Below the pieces are notes generated by a model. It made no database searches and was not told where the DNA came from. It saw only the letters and a list, made by a program, of their open reading frames with translations. A stretch of 64,000 nt of DNA, taken from Zymoseptoria tritici IPO323. Its lineage: Eukaryota > Ascomycota > Dothideomycetes > Mycosphaerellales > Mycosphaerellaceae. Both the position numbers and the translations under genes were made by a program. Every line of letters starts with the position of its first letter. The stretch's first letter is position 1. The stretch is taken from NCBI RefSeq assembly GCF_000219625.1, contig NC_018213.1, positions 372,001 to 436,000 of the forward strand, written 5' to 3'. Of this stretch, positions 11,101-20,809 are shown one piece after another.

Positions 11101-12231
11101 ATCAGTGTCTGTGCCCTGCGAAATCTGCACCACGCGAAATGGCGCGGACGTCGCATTCCCGTTCCTCAGACTGTCTCGCCATCCATTTGAAAATCTCAGC
11201 TTCGAGCTCTGCTCTCTGGACATGGTTCGTCGATGAGTTGCGGCGGACTGCTTGGTGCCAACAGCGTGAATCGATTCTTCCTCCCCATGTTCGGACCCTT
11301 CCATATCGAATTCGTCCTCCTCATCGATATCCAGCTCGTCGGCAAGAGACACGCCATTCATATCGACGTTCGACATGGTGCCCATAGATGAAACGGAAAC
11401 ATGCTTCCTGGCGCTCCGTCTGCGCTTTGTCGGAGATGCTGTACGTATACTCGTGGTATCACTGCCAATCCCATCTCCAATACCGCTGTCTTTGAAGGTG
11501 CTTCCGTCAGGGAAGAATCCATCCAGTTGCAGTGGCTGAGTTGTGGACTGTATAGTCGCCATTTCGTCCAAGACGGCACGAAGTCGACTCTCGGTCACAT
11601 GAACCCGTCGTTCTAGCTGACGCCGTTCATTGTCCCAGGATTCCTTCTCGCTCTCCCATATCGAATGGGCGCGAATGGCATCATTGTCTTGTAGCCGCGT
11701 CTTCTTCTGTGTGACTTCGAACTTACTCCGAAGTTCATGGAAAGCCGATTTGGCCGTGTCTCTCTCTTTGACCAATCCCTCCACGGCATCGATTGTTCCC
11801 TGTTCTAATTGTTGGACCTGCTGCTTCGCTTTGCGAACCTCTTTCGTTGTCTCGGACAACTTGCCGGCTAACTCATCGTTCTCCTCTTTCGACTGTAAAA
11901 GGCTAGTCTCCAGATTCTCCACCAAATTGTTCTTCGAGTCGATCTCTCTTCGCAGGTTCAGAATTTCCGAAACCAAAGATGCGTGAAGGGTAGGGGTGAA
12001 TCGTCGTGGGTCCATACTCGAATATCGTGAGTCGCGTGCTGGCTTTTCGGAAAGATCGATAGAGTCTGTTGAAGGGTGAGGCGGAGGAGTTGTGGATCGA
12101 TCTTGTCCAGACATAGTTCGGGATGTCCGCTTGGAGCGAACGAAGGCGGATGTCTCAAAGGGAGTGTCGGCCGGCGACGGTAGTCCTTTGGGACCAACAT
12201 AGGTCGAAAAGTCGCTGAAATAATCCGCCAT
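8136..12231 (-). CDS. apsA: ApsA/Num1/Mcp5-type cortical PH and coiled-coil protein
   Basis: This is a large cell-cortex protein of 1348 aa that anchors dynein and microtubules and so controls nuclear positioning. Exon 1 is 9087-12231, the intron is 9038-9086 (49 bp, GTGAGT...CCAG) and exon 2 is 8136-9037. A coiled coil at about 85-215 (Leu/Glu/Lys heptads) is followed by a long Ser/Pro-rich disordered region with short repeats of the YVDSGFQP/YKDTGCQS kind. The PH domain spans about 970-1112 and is split by the intron (GEWMWKYVRKRKS...RWVWLSPYERTIMWDGK | LPIQSVLDVPD...LILTPERALKFTATT...LW). This order matches ApsA and Num1, though at 1348 aa it is shorter than A. nidulans ApsA. The acceptor was chosen because it restores the family motif after the splice. 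Confidence 0.9.
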
Positions 12232-14489
12232 ACTTTCTATAGCAATGCCTTCTGCAATCTATACCACTCGGGAGAGGAGGATCTGACAAGATATCAGCTT
12301 GCGGACTCAACGGATGGATGCTGGGCTAAGACAAGCTGCCTTTGCCTGAGTTGCGAAGTACCAGTAGTCGACGACCAGCATCATGAAGTCGGGTAGCAAT
12401 GTCCCTTCACCCTGTGAGTATGGCTGCCGGTTGAGTGTGGGTAGTAAAGACCGTGGTTGATCGTCAGGTCTAGTTGCTCGTGAAGCATCCGATGTGTCCT
12501 AAATCCAGCGATTGATGCAGTGTGAGCCGTTCCTGATAGCAATGGAATGTCAGCGCGAAGGAGTAAGAATTAGAAGAGCAAGCAAAGGCGACCCTGTTGA
12601 AGCGTGATGCACGAACTAGCGGAGCAGACGTACCAGGAGGGCGCTGCCTACCGAATCGTGCCCCGTGCAGATGATGGCATTAGACTAGCAAAGTATGATA
12701 AGTCATAAGAATGGGCATATAATAAGCATACGACAGCCCGCCTTCAGAAGCAAGATGTAGTATAGGCCAGAAAGATGCTGTTTGAGGACTGCGAAGAGTA
12801 AGACGACTCCCTTTGCCAGACCTGGTCGGACAGGTGCAGCAGCTTGCAGGAGGGGGCGGCAAGACAACGTTGTCCGTCAGTCTGCACTCTGACAGGGCAC
12901 CCATGCCATAAGCTTGACGATCTGTGATTATGCAAGTTTCTGCTGGGGTTTCTCGTGCTCGTGCTCCGTTCCTGAGTTGTTCCGAAATGATTGATTGGTG
13001 CGAGTGAGCAATCGGCAGACGAACCGTAGTGGAGGAGGTGATAGGATGCGATCATTGCACTCCCGTGCCATCAGCTCTCTCTTGCACATGTTCGCATGCT
13101 CTGCTCTTTCAACCTTCACGTTCGGGTCCCGGCGGCCGTAGAAAATGTCCGATGCGTCCATCGTTTCAGCACGGTACCGCGCAGGTGGCACAGCATTATT
13201 AGGTTTGACCAGTGCAACATGCCGAAAGTTGATGGGATCCCCCTGGCGCGTGGTGGGCGAGGATTGATTGGAGTGCATCGCCCCCTGAGCAAAAGGTTGG
13301 CGGCATGATGTTGCAGGTGGGCCGATGCGCCACGAACGCTCGCGTGGCCTAGCGTCCGATAGCGCGGAATCTGTAGACGGCGGCGTCGAGTCCGTGGAGC
13401 TGAAGCTGAAGCTATTTTCTCCTCTTCATCAAAGATCAAAGGATCTCCTCGTTCCCGGACTGGGAACGCAGCCCGACAACAATCAGACTGTGGCCCAGTC
13501 TGCTCAAGACTTCTTGCAGACACCGCGCATCATTCGATCGTGGATCGCGGTCGCCGGTATAGTTCTATACGTGACCAAGCCTGAAACATCTATCAAGTCC
13601 TTGAGATTCCGTGTGGTATGCAGCTACGAGTCCGACGCACGGCACGATGCATTGGCGATTCATGATCGAACTTGTCGACTGGAAGCGAGATGCTCGTCTC
13701 TATAGCCTGAGGTCTTAAGGCATCTAGAGACAATACTCAAATAGACGCCGCTCGCATTCGGGCTTTGGAGTGTTCGACTACGCACTATAAGATTGGCAGC
13801 ACCGGCAGCGAGCGCATACAGCATGAAGCGGGAGAGAACGAATGCCTCTTTCCATGCTGTTGATCACGGCTTCGGTATGGCAGGCGATCGCTAGGCCTCT
13901 ACTCTCCCAGACTCCCAGCAGACATGCCATCGAGCTCATCGTTCCGTGCAGGAGCGCTCAGCGAACTTCAAAAAGCCGGCATACAACCGGTTTATTTCGA
14001 AGGTCTTTCTTACTAGTTGTCCTATAGATTTCGAATTCGTGCTTCAAAGTCAATCCTACACTTGATTAGCTTACGCTGCTAATAGCAAGATCGCCGCCTG
14101 TCGAGAATATAAATAGCAGAGAGACCTTCAAAGTGAGCTGACACGACTCGTCTCCACGAACGCCGACGTTTTGAATCACAAAACGTGACGTTGACATAAT
14201 TGACATTCAAAAAGGACCACCGGTGATTCAATTGCCAGCTCAGAGTGGGAGGCTGCCAAATTCAGGGATCTTGAAGCGAGAAAAATCCTAATGCACGACA
14301 TTGGGCCGCGCGAGTCATCTCGAACCTTGACACAAAACAACCACATTCATCAAATCTACCTCTACCGCAGAAATACGCCGCCCGCAACATCTGACTCGCG
14401 CCGCTATCGCCGGGTCCAGACTGACAAGCAGATCTGAGTGTACGAGGAACACCAGACTGTCTCCGCGCGGGACGATTCTTGCCATCACC
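12232..14489. other. Long intergenic region, no gene recognised
   Basis: These 2.26 kb lie between the divergent apsA-like and Cns1 genes. Several frames of 60-135 codons occur on both strands, but none shows a recognisable domain or a convincing intron structure, and they overlap one another. It contains a TATAAATA at 14108-14115 and an 8-bp inverted repeat at 14166-14186. It probably holds long 5' leaders; a non-coding RNA gene cannot be excluded. Confidence 0.5.
14166..14186. repeat. 8-bp inverted repeat upstream of Cns1 gene
   Basis: The arms ACGTTTTG (14166-14173) and CAAAACGT (14179-14186) are exact reverse complements around AATCA. It lies about 300 bp upstream of the ATG at 14490. 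A role is not known. Confidence 0.5.
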
Positions 14490-15778
14490 ATGTCGCAACC
14501 CAGCACAGGCGACGTCGCGGCTCAGAATGCGGACCAGTTCGTGGAAGCTGTTTCAGCTGCGATGCCTCCGAGCAAGGAACGCCATCAACGCGTCTCGGCA
14601 GATGAGCTCCTGCAAGAGCTGAATCGCGTCCCCTTATTCATGACCTCGCTCGACGAGACCGACGGCGAAGGCGGAGAGAACATGCTTCTGGAAGCGATCA
14701 AAGCCATTGCTTTCGAAGGCACTCCTCTCGAGGTCGCAACAAACTTTCGGGAACAAGGGAATGAAGCGGCACGCACGAAGCTATGGAAAGATGCGAGGGA
14801 ATTCTACACAAAAGCCATCCAGGCCGTGCGAGGTCAGGTCAAGACCACATCTGCTGAGGGTGAAGCACAGCCCAGAGTGGAAGAGATAGAAGACCCAGCA
14901 GAAGAGGCCAAAAAGATGCACGCCCTCGAAGAAGCCTGTCTTACCAACCGTGCTCTATGCAACCTCGAGATGAGTACTTCCACCCAAACCCATCGAAAAG
15001 ACCAGATCTACACACACATCTCAATCTCAAACTAATCATCTACCTCTTCCCTCTAGAAAACTACGGCGCCACCAATCGCGACGCCGCAGCTGCCCTCCGC
15101 CTCAACCCCAAAAATATCAAAGCATGGTACCGCGCCGCCTCCGCCTGCTTCGCCCTCGACAAACTCCCCGAAGCCCTCGACGCATGTACATCCGGCCTTT
15201 CGTTCGATCCCGCAAACGCTTCTCTCCTCGCACTGAACAAGAAAATCGAACACCGAACATCCCACCTCGCATCCCTCGAATCCGCCCGTCTCGCCCGCGA
15301 ACAAGCTGCTCGAACCAAAGAATCCATCCTCCGAACCGCTCTGACCGCGAGAGGCATCCCTCCCATTCGCAAGACCGACTCCCCTCCTGAGATGGAAGAC
15401 GCCGAAATCTCCCTCGTTGACCCAGCGGATCCGTCCTCACGCCTGCAATTTCCTGTCCTGTTTCTCTACCCGCTGCATGCGCAGACCGACTTTGTAAAAG
15501 CTGTCAATGAGCTGGAAACGCTGGGGCATCATCTCGAGTACTTACTCCCGGTGCCGTGGGACGAGAAGGGAGAGTATGCGACCAAGGAAGAGGTGGAGTG
15601 TTATATGGAGACAAAAGAGGGCGGGTTGATCAAGGCGGGAAAGAAGCTGGAGATTGTGAAACTGCTAGGGAGTGGGAAGGTGGAGGTTGTGGATGGATTG
15701 GTACGAGTCTTTGTGGTCCCGAGTAAGAGGGCGAAAGCGTGGATTGAGGAGTTCAAAAAGAGGAGAGGCAAGAATTAG
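14490..15778 (+). CDS. cns1: Hsp70/Hsp90 co-chaperone Cns1 (TTC4 family)
   Basis: This cytosolic TPR co-chaperone binds the C termini of Hsp90 and Hsp70 and is essential in yeast. It has 401 aa, close to the 385 of yeast Cns1. Exon 1 is 14490-14973, the intron is 14974-15056 (83 bp) and exon 2 is 15057-15778. The N-terminal segment VPLFMTSLDE is typical of the family. TPR units are seen at about 84-113 (NFREQGNEAARTKLWKDAREFYTKAI), 147-180 (CLTNRALCNLEMKNYG, with the splice inside it) and 181-215 (IKAWYRAASACFALDKLPEAL). The C-terminal part (about 275-401: LQFPVLFLYP, TDFVKAV, LGHHLEYLLP) matches the Cns1/TTC4 wheel domain. A TATAAATA lies 380 bp upstream. Confidence 0.92.
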
Positions 15779-15943
15779 GGTACATGGCAGACTGGAAGAG
15801 CAAGCAGCGCGTCGATAGCCTTGGCCGATTCATTGTACATATACACAATCTGGAATGGGCTCGAACACAGCTCGTCGAGTTCGACCTGGCGAAGCTCTGC
15901 CACTCCCTCACGCTTCCCTCAAAGGACACACGCCAGATTCCAA

Positions 15944-16993
15944 CTATGCCCCCCACTCCTGATCCGCCGGGTACAGAATGCCCGCTCCCCTCCTCATGCT
16001 CTCCGTGACTTTTATAATCGCCCTCGAAAGCTCCTCCAACCTCTGCCGTGCCTGCTCATCGCCCTCCAATATAATCCTCCCAAACTCCCTCACCTCCTCT
16101 TCCATATTGACATCCGGCTTCGTAACCTTCAAACACTTCCCCTCATCCGCCAACTCCTTCTCCTCCTTGCTCTTCGCATCCACAAACACAATACTGCTAA
16201 TATCCGTCGTCCCATTGACTCTCAACGTCCCCTTCTCTCCATAAATCTCCACCACCGAAGAGGTACTATACGCTTTACTCACATTCAACGCCACGCCAAA
16301 GTTGTCGTACTGCAGCGTCCCAACTCCCGCGGCATCAACCCCCGTCGCGCATATCGTCGGCGTATAGCTCTGCGACTTGGGCGTGCCGAAGAGTGCCACG
16401 GCGAAGCAGACGGGATACACGCCTACGTCGACCAGCGCGCCGCCTCCGAAGTCGAGGGAGAAGATATTCGGCGTCTCGCCGTTGAGGACGTTGGTGTAGC
16501 GGGACGAGTACGAAGCGTAGGGTAGACTCGCGCCGTAGATGGGACCGAGGACTTTGTCTTCGTTGACGAGTTTGTGGAGGTGGAGGAAGTTGTGTTCGCG
16601 GATATGTCGGAAGGCTTCGATGAGGACGACGTTGTTCTCTTTGGAGAGTCGGAAGAGCTCGTCGAGTTGCTTGCTTGTGCAGGTCGCGGGTTTTTCGAGG
16701 ATGACGTGTTTTCCTGCTGAGAGGCATTGGCGAGCTTGGGTGAAGTGGAGACTGTTGGGGGAGGCGATGTAGACGGCGCGGAGGATCGGGTCGGCGAGGA
16801 GGGAGTCGAGGGAGGTGTGGGTGGTTTTGCAGTTGTGTTGGGCGGCGAAGGTGGAGGCGGTGGATTGGGAGCGCGAGTAGACTGAGTGGAGTGTCCAGGA
16901 TTCGGGGACTTGGTTGCAGGCGTGGATCCATGAGGTCGTGATCCAGTTTGTGCCTATTGTGGCGTATGGAATCGGGGCGTTGCTGGAAGACAT
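15944..16993 (-). CDS. Gfo/Idh/MocA family NAD(P)-dependent oxidoreductase
   Basis: This is a single-exon gene of 349 aa, probably a dehydrogenase acting on a sugar, diol or similar substrate. The Rossmann start is YATIGTNWITTSWI; the usual glycine-rich turn is weak, as in part of this family. The diagnostic EKP triad lies at 100-102 (AGKHVILEKP), and the second domain has FGGGALVDVGVYPVCFAVALFG and IYGEKGTLRVNG. The frame is open further upstream to 17152, but I prefer ATG 16993, because the extra 53 residues are low-complexity and the Rossmann strand follows the inner start at the normal distance. It converges on cns1 with about 165 bp between the stops. Confidence 0.88.
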   Translation of the reverse strand: MSSSNAPIPYATIGTNWITTSWIHACNQVPESWTLHSVYSRSQSTASTFAAQHNCKTTHTSLDSLLADPILRAVYIASPNSLHFTQARQCLSAGKHVILEKPATCTSKQLDELFRLSKENNVVLIEAFRHIREHNFLHLHKLVNEDKVLGPIYGASLPYASYSSRYTNVLNGETPNIFSLDFGGGALVDVGVYPVCFAVALFGTPKSQSYTPTICATGVDAAGVGTLQYDNFGVALNVSKAYSTSSVVEIYGEKGTLRVNGTTDISSIVFVDAKSKEEKELADEGKCLKVTKPDVNMEEEVREFGRIILEGDEQARQRLEELSRAIIKVTESMRRGAGILYPADQEWGA

Positions 16994-18554
16994 GGTGAGG
17001 GTCGTTGTTGTGAGTGTGAAGAGAGGGCTGTTGTTCTTGAGCAGGAAAGAGATGTGACTTTTCGGTGGGGTGGTTGAGGCTGTGGTGGGGCTGCTGCTTG
17101 GAGGAGATGGAGGAACCTGGAATAGCTGTAGCAACAGCAGACACCACTTCAACGATGATTGATAGTGCGCTATTGCTCAACAACGACAGCAATAGAATTG
17201 AGCGCGTAGTATGGAGAAAGAATCTACTTACGCCAGTGGCTCGTCTCAAGGTCTTACCAAATGTTTTACAGGACACACAACCCGTGAAATAGGCGACATC
17301 TCGAGCCAGAACCGCAGGTCTCATCGCCTTCGGGCGACCAGTTTGAGCATCTCAGCTGGATGAAAGCCTGTCGACGGCATTCGCACTCTCCATGTCGTTG
17401 CTATTCGCCGCCACATGCGTAGCACAGAGACCGTTGACACTGTTGAATGAACACGAGAGAAAGCTCCCAGTCTCCCGTCTCATCCTACAGTGTCGACGAT
17501 CGTGCTCTTGCCAATGCCTGCTCTGATGCTCTCATGCTCTGATGCTATTCGCTTGGGACTTCCTGTGATCACTGCTTCTTCTCTTGCTCGGGAGCAAAGG
17601 TCTCCAGCACACGAAAGGTGCTCGTCGTCCGCTGAAGCTTTGGCCTTCAAGGCGTGTGAGGTATCCATGCGCTTTTCGTTGCCATCGCGTGACAGTTTGG
17701 AGGAGGACACAATTGATTGTAGACAAACAATCATAGATGGATGTTGTGTTCCTTTGCTGGCCATCATCAACAACGATCAGCTGCAACCATATTCTCGTGC
17801 CGGCTGACCTCACTGACGTCGCCGGGAATCCTTGAAGAGAGCGAAGAGAGACGAGGTGCGTCGCTTGAGGAAAGAACTTGACGTCGAATGATCGCGCGAG
17901 AGGTCAGCTTGGCAGCGGGATGCATCAGAGACGAGCTCGCGTGTTTCAAGCTGCACGACGCCGGCACTGACACATCATCCTCGAGCAATGAGAGAGCTTG
18001 CTGCGCCATGGCCTGCAGGCATTCGAGGTTTTACTGCCAACCCACAATCCCGCCGCGGGTAGCTGCACTCCCATGGTGCCTCATTTTATCTTGGAACATG
18101 CAACGTCTGTTCTTCTCCACTCGCAACCAGACATCCTGTCCTTGAGATCACCAATGTGGTATGCTGGATGTCCGATCGACTCCCTCGGCTTCGTCTCCCT
18201 CTACTGCTCTCTCACTGCCGTCAGTGATTCGCGGCAGTGGACGGCGGTGAAGTGAGGAAGACATGTTCATGCCGAGTGCCTTTGCTGGTGAGTGCCCTTG
18301 CTTGCTTCCCTCTCCGCTTGGGGTGTGGTTCCGGAGAGAGCCTCCACGTGGGCATTTGTGGGGAGATCACGTCGAGGAACAGCCATATTCGAGAAAGAGG
18401 CAATGGCGACCTCACGTCCACCTGAAATTTCTCCACATCAGGCAGACGTGATGGCTTCGCGGTTGAGAGAACAAAAACTCTGGGTGGCATATTCACCTTC
18501 ACATTCACACTCACGCTCATTCACACTTCCACCATTCCTCAACTCGCTCACCCA
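16994..18554. other. Intergenic region between divergent genes
   Basis: This 1.56-kb stretch contains only short overlapping frames without recognisable domains. The last 100 bp before 18555 are rich in CA and CT, as expected of a fungal promoter or 5' leader. I see no RNA gene. Confidence 0.5.
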
Positions 18555-20435
18555 ATGCCCAAACTACCTTTCACCTCGGTCTTCGAGACCAGCCGGCCGT
18601 TGAAGAAGAAACGCAAGCAGGGCAAGATGACGAGCAGAACAGACCGCATGGACGTGTATGCTGACCCTTCATCTCCCACGCCAACAGGTACCAGCATTCA
18701 CAACATCGACCCGGAGTCTGAGCGAGATCCTCCGAAAGATGCTACTCCCGTGACTTTTCCTACTCGACCGGTACCACCGACCAGACCGTGGAGCGATGCT
18801 CTGCCTCCGCCGAACCTTCGAGGACTCTACTCCCGGATCATGAAGTTGTCCGACATCTGCGATGACCACCTGGAAGCTCTGAACATCCAGGTCTTGCCTG
18901 ACTGCAGTCCCGAGGACCTCATCCCAAAAGTTCCGGATGGGAAATCGTACTTCCCTGCTCTCTCGTCCGACTCCACTCCCATCATCAACGGAGGCACATC
19001 CTACGCAGACGCCACGAAAGCCGATCCAGCCACGGCTAAGAAGCGGGCTGAGTTCGAAGAACGCCTGGCTGAGCTTCGGATAGATAATGACACAGCTTTC
19101 CGAATCATCACCCGATCGACCAAACCTGGAGTTAACAAGCCGAAACTGGCCTACCTGAGGAAGTTCTGGGAGGGCTTGGAGAGCATGTCTGAGTATTGGG
19201 ATACCAGTCTGGATCAAATTTACGAAGGAGTGCCGTCATCAGCGGCTGGAGGAAGCGATGGAAAGCGTCAGCGGTTGGACTCTGTGCACGGCGAGGAGAA
19301 CGGCAAAGAAAACGGCAAAGAGAACGACAGCTTCGAAGCGACCAACCAGACGCCGAGTCTCGACATCACTCCTCCTCCAGAAGCATGTCCCACACCAACC
19401 CAGCCCACGACCAACACTTGTCTTCTCTACAAAGGTCGTCGCATCTCCACAGGCCGCGACATGCCTGATTCTTTCCGATCCGACACGCTCAAGACCTTTC
19501 TTGAAGCTGTCACTTGGCCCTTCAATTGCAACGTGACTGCACCGCGACGACTACCAATCCTACAAATGAATCATCTCAATGTGCCCGTCCGGCAGACCGC
19601 AGCTGTGTACCGCGTTCCCACCGAGCGACGAAAAGCAAGGGCGGGATTCATTGAAGGTCCGATCATGGGACTGCAACCTCGACCAGAGACGGAATTCGAC
19701 GCCGTCGGGATGGAGGATCGTCAGAGGAACGGGAAAGCGCGACTGGATGCCATGAGGGAAGTTGGCGGTCTGCTGCAGCTGGCTCAGGAGAGGAGCAGGA
19801 AGGGCAAGATGGAGAAGAAGCCAGGAGAGGGACACTGGTGGACGGAGAAGCCGAGATGGGGTGGAGGTAAAGGTGGTGAGGTAGAGGCAGAGGGCTTGAA
19901 CGCTGAGAGTAAAGATGTGTTGATGGTGGATGGAGATGGTATCGCTGCTCCACCGCCACCGCCGATCGCGAAGCTGCCGCCGAGTCGGAGGAGGAAGACG
20001 CCTGCTATGCTCTGGTCGGAGTTGAAGTGCGGCAGCTCACTCTGGGATGCGAAGACGGAGTACGAGGCGATTGGCAAAGATCCTGACTCCGAGTGGGATG
20101 AGGTACGCATTCCAAATTCACCCTTCTGGACGATGCTAACTCGAAACCAGATCTTCCAAGTCTCCTCCCTAAACCACCACGTCTCCATTCTCAAACTCAC
20201 AGTCCACAACGCATACACCGAATACATCACCACCGGCCAGATGCCCATGTCGCCACCACAATCCGCGACCGACGAGAACGGCGAAGAGCGTCAGTGGCAC
20301 ACGCCGAAACTACAGCGTACGAGATGGTACGATTTGTTCAATGTCGATGACCGAGTCGAGGCTTTCCGAGCTCTTTGGGGCGTGATGGAGTGGTTGACGA
20401 GGTATCCACAAGGCTCGAATGCGTCTCCTTCTTAG
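18555..20435 (+). CDS. Unrecognised protein with basic N terminus, probably nuclear
   Basis: I do not recognise the family. The frame encodes 626 aa without a break. At 20103-20150 there is a typical 48-bp intron (GTACGC, branch GCTAAC, acceptor CAG) that is in phase and stop-free; removing it gives 610 aa and joins ...SEWDE to IFQVSSLNHH. The N terminus has RPLKKKRKQGK, a likely nuclear localisation signal. A low-complexity acidic segment (ENGKENGKEND) lies near 255, a helical segment (AKKRAEFEERLAEL) near 153-170, and a Pro run (APPPPPPIAKLPPSRRRK) near 460. The C-terminal 100 residues look folded (WYDLFNVDDRVEAFRALWGVMEWL). The length and ordered regions support a real gene. A start at MTSRTDRMD is an alternative. 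It is convergent with msh2. Confidence 0.75.
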   Translation: MPKLPFTSVFETSRPLKKKRKQGKMTSRTDRMDVYADPSSPTPTGTSIHNIDPESERDPPKDATPVTFPTRPVPPTRPWSDALPPPNLRGLYSRIMKLSDICDDHLEALNIQVLPDCSPEDLIPKVPDGKSYFPALSSDSTPIINGGTSYADATKADPATAKKRAEFEERLAELRIDNDTAFRIITRSTKPGVNKPKLAYLRKFWEGLESMSEYWDTSLDQIYEGVPSSAAGGSDGKRQRLDSVHGEENGKENGKENDSFEATNQTPSLDITPPPEACPTPTQPTTNTCLLYKGRRISTGRDMPDSFRSDTLKTFLEAVTWPFNCNVTAPRRLPILQMNHLNVPVRQTAAVYRVPTERRKARAGFIEGPIMGLQPRPETEFDAVGMEDRQRNGKARLDAMREVGGLLQLAQERSRKGKMEKKPGEGHWWTEKPRWGGGKGGEVEAEGLNAESKDVLMVDGDGIAAPPPPPIAKLPPSRRRKTPAMLWSELKCGSSLWDAKTEYEAIGKDPDSEWDEVRIPNSPFWTMLTRNQIFQVSSLNHHVSILKLTVHNAYTEYITTGQMPMSPPQSATDENGEERQWHTPKLQRTRWYDLFNVDDRVEAFRALWGVMEWLTRYPQGSNASPS

Positions 20436-20809
20436 GCGGGAAGAGGCAAGTTCGAGAGGGAGAATTCGTGGGAATTGTGAGATGGGTCGGCTGCTCCAAT
20501 TGTGGTCGGTAGATGCACATGCTGATCGGGGTGTCGGAAGAGGCGATTGGGAGGATCGCGCGCCCAGCTGCCAGCGAGCAGATGCGACAAGGCGAACTTC
20601 ACTGTCAGAAGGACGATGCTTCACACCGGTGAATCGACTGTCGGAATTACAGCAACACCAGATATAGTACAGGTCGTCGCATGTTCATTTACGTCCTAGC
20701 AAACTTGCCATATCTCTGCACATCGCTCATCAGCCCGACTCCAGAACGCCATGTCTCACATTCCACTGCCCCACGGACAGTAGTCATTCTAGCTATGAAT
20801 GCTCATCTC
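20436..20809. other. Convergent 3' intergenic region
   Basis: These 374 bp between the stop codons of the unrecognised gene and msh2 contain nothing I can name. They presumably hold both 3' untranslated regions. Confidence 0.5.

Noticed and set aside
12680..13705. Several overlapping frames of 70-135 codons in the 12.2-14.5 kb gap
   Set aside because: Overlap on both strands, no recognisable domain, no splice-supported extension.
16335..17324. A 329-codon minus-strand frame overlapping the oxidoreductase gene
   Set aside because: It is a shadow of the Gfo/Idh/MocA gene in another frame: Arg/Pro/His-rich, no domain, and the true frame carries the EKP and Rossmann motifs.
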